DNA from: Paenibacillus typhae
GTDB taxonomy: Bacteria; Bacillota; Bacilli; Paenibacillales; Paenibacillaceae
Assembly (NCBI RefSeq): GCF_900099765.1
Contig: NZ_FNDX01000003.1
Coordinates: forward strand, 62,001 to 126,000
Reading direction: 5' to 3'
Length of the DNA: 64,000 nucleotides
Position 1 is the stretch's first letter. The number at the start of each line of letters is the position of its first letter. Shown piece by piece: positions 63,663-64,000 of this stretch. A program made the position numbers and the translations under genes. The notes under the pieces are model-generated. The model saw only the letters and a list, made by a program, of their open reading frames with translations, did no database searches and had not been told where the DNA came from.

Positions 63663-63704
63663 AAAAACCCCCCGCTTCGTGTTGTGACACGAAGCCGGGG
63701 GTTT
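63663..63704 (-). terminator. Intrinsic terminator of dnaJ
   Basis: On the minus strand CCCCCGGCTTCGTGT and ACACGAAGCGGGGGG form the stem, followed by TTTTTG. Convergent with the protease terminator. Confidence 0.9.
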
Positions 63705-63726
63705 AATTTAAGCCCATTTCCAAAAC

Positions 63727-64000
63727 TTAATCACCGCGAAAGGCGCGCTTCACACGGTCAAAGAACGATTGCTCCTGCTCATGCGTGTTCTCGCCGTTGT
63801 AGGAAGCGAACTGGCGGAGCAAATCCTTCTGCTCTTCGCTCAGCTTGCTTGGCGTTACAACGACTACCCGCACATGCTGGTCGCCTGTGCCGCTGCCGCG
63901 CAGATGCGGAACCCCTTTGCCTCTGAGGCGGAAGAAGGTGCCGGTCTGGGTTCCGGCAGGAATCTTGAGCTTCACCTTTTCGGTCAGGGTAGGGATTTCA
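63727..64000 (-). CDS. dnaJ: Chaperone DnaJ, C-terminal end only
   Basis: The last ~90 codons of a minus-strand gene are present; it extends past the right edge. The visible part has [20 protein letters not shown] (the DnaJ C-terminal substrate-binding domain II), then [20 protein letters not shown] and a tail ending [12 protein letters not shown]. DnaJ is the Hsp40 partner of DnaK. In B. subtilis prmA, rsmE and mtaB follow directly; here about 10 kb lies between dnaJ and prmA. Confidence 0.95.
   Translation of the reverse strand, partial: EIPTLTEKVKLKIPAGTQTGTFFRLRGKGVPHLRGSGTGDQHVRVVVVTPSKLSEEQKDLLRQFASYNGENTHEQEQSFFDRVKRAFRGD

Overview
The window is a chromosomal segment of a spore-forming, Gram-positive Bacillota, most likely Paenibacillus or a close relative. 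The support is a Bacillus-type (class B) RNase P RNA, the sporulation pair yqfC-yqfD, a glycyl-tRNA synthetase T-box, purine-rich AGGAGG-type ribosome binding sites, an S-layer-homology (SLH) surface protease, and the moderate-to-high GC codon use seen in Paenibacillus. The genus is inferred from gene order and style; no search was run.

Layout. Positions 1-2160 hold a truncated MocR-type regulator (minus) divergent from a PLP aminotransferase (plus). From about 2600 to 26900 nearly everything is on the minus strand and follows the backbone gene order known from Bacillus subtilis: (reading high to low coordinate) hinT, rpsU, yqeY, nfeD(yqeZ), floA, a small membrane-anchored protein, yqfC, yqfD, phoH, the 7TM-HD phosphodiesterase, ybeY, dgkA, cdd, era, yqzL, recO, glyQ, glyS, yqxD, dnaG, rpoD(sigA), a membrane protein, trmK, nif3/yqfO, rnpB. 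Positions 27480-39760 are a recombination and repair block (sbcC, sbcD, addA, addB). 40160-48920 carries an rRNA methyltransferase, a Na/Pi-cotransporter-type protein, an energy-coupling-factor (ECF) transporter (EcfT, fused EcfA, UPF0397 S component), a secreted protein with about eight bacterial Ig-like repeats, and a Nudix hydrolase. 49280-53250 returns to backbone genes (mtaB, rsmE, prmA) with an M50 site-2-type protease inserted. 53400-58850 holds tag, an MHYT-PAS-GGDEF-EAL c-di-GMP protein, a soluble PAS-chemoreceptor-like protein and small proteins. The window closes with a large plus-strand cell-surface subtilisin and the 3' end of dnaJ (minus).

How it works together. The backbone couples replication (DnaG), transcription (SigA), translation quality (glyQS, era, ybeY, cdd, rpsU, rnpB, tRNA/rRNA methylation) and envelope functions (FloA/NfeD, DgkA). 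Promoter signatures agree with known regulation of the B. subtilis homologues: a SigW-like TGAAAC-N17-CGTA in front of nfeD-floA and a SigE-like TCATAAA-N14-CATAAGGT in front of yqfC.

The least explained content is intergenic. A repeated leader of about 52 nt, containing an inverted repeat and ending in the Shine-Dalgarno sequence, stands in front of three unrelated genes (cdd, hinT, prmA), with further tandem units upstream of cdd. The cdd-era gap contains an array of degenerate 51-nt units arranged as two direct and two inverted copies, plus a duplicated 36-nt hairpin element whose arms differ but still pair. No CRISPR array, prophage, transposase, tRNA or rRNA gene was recognised.
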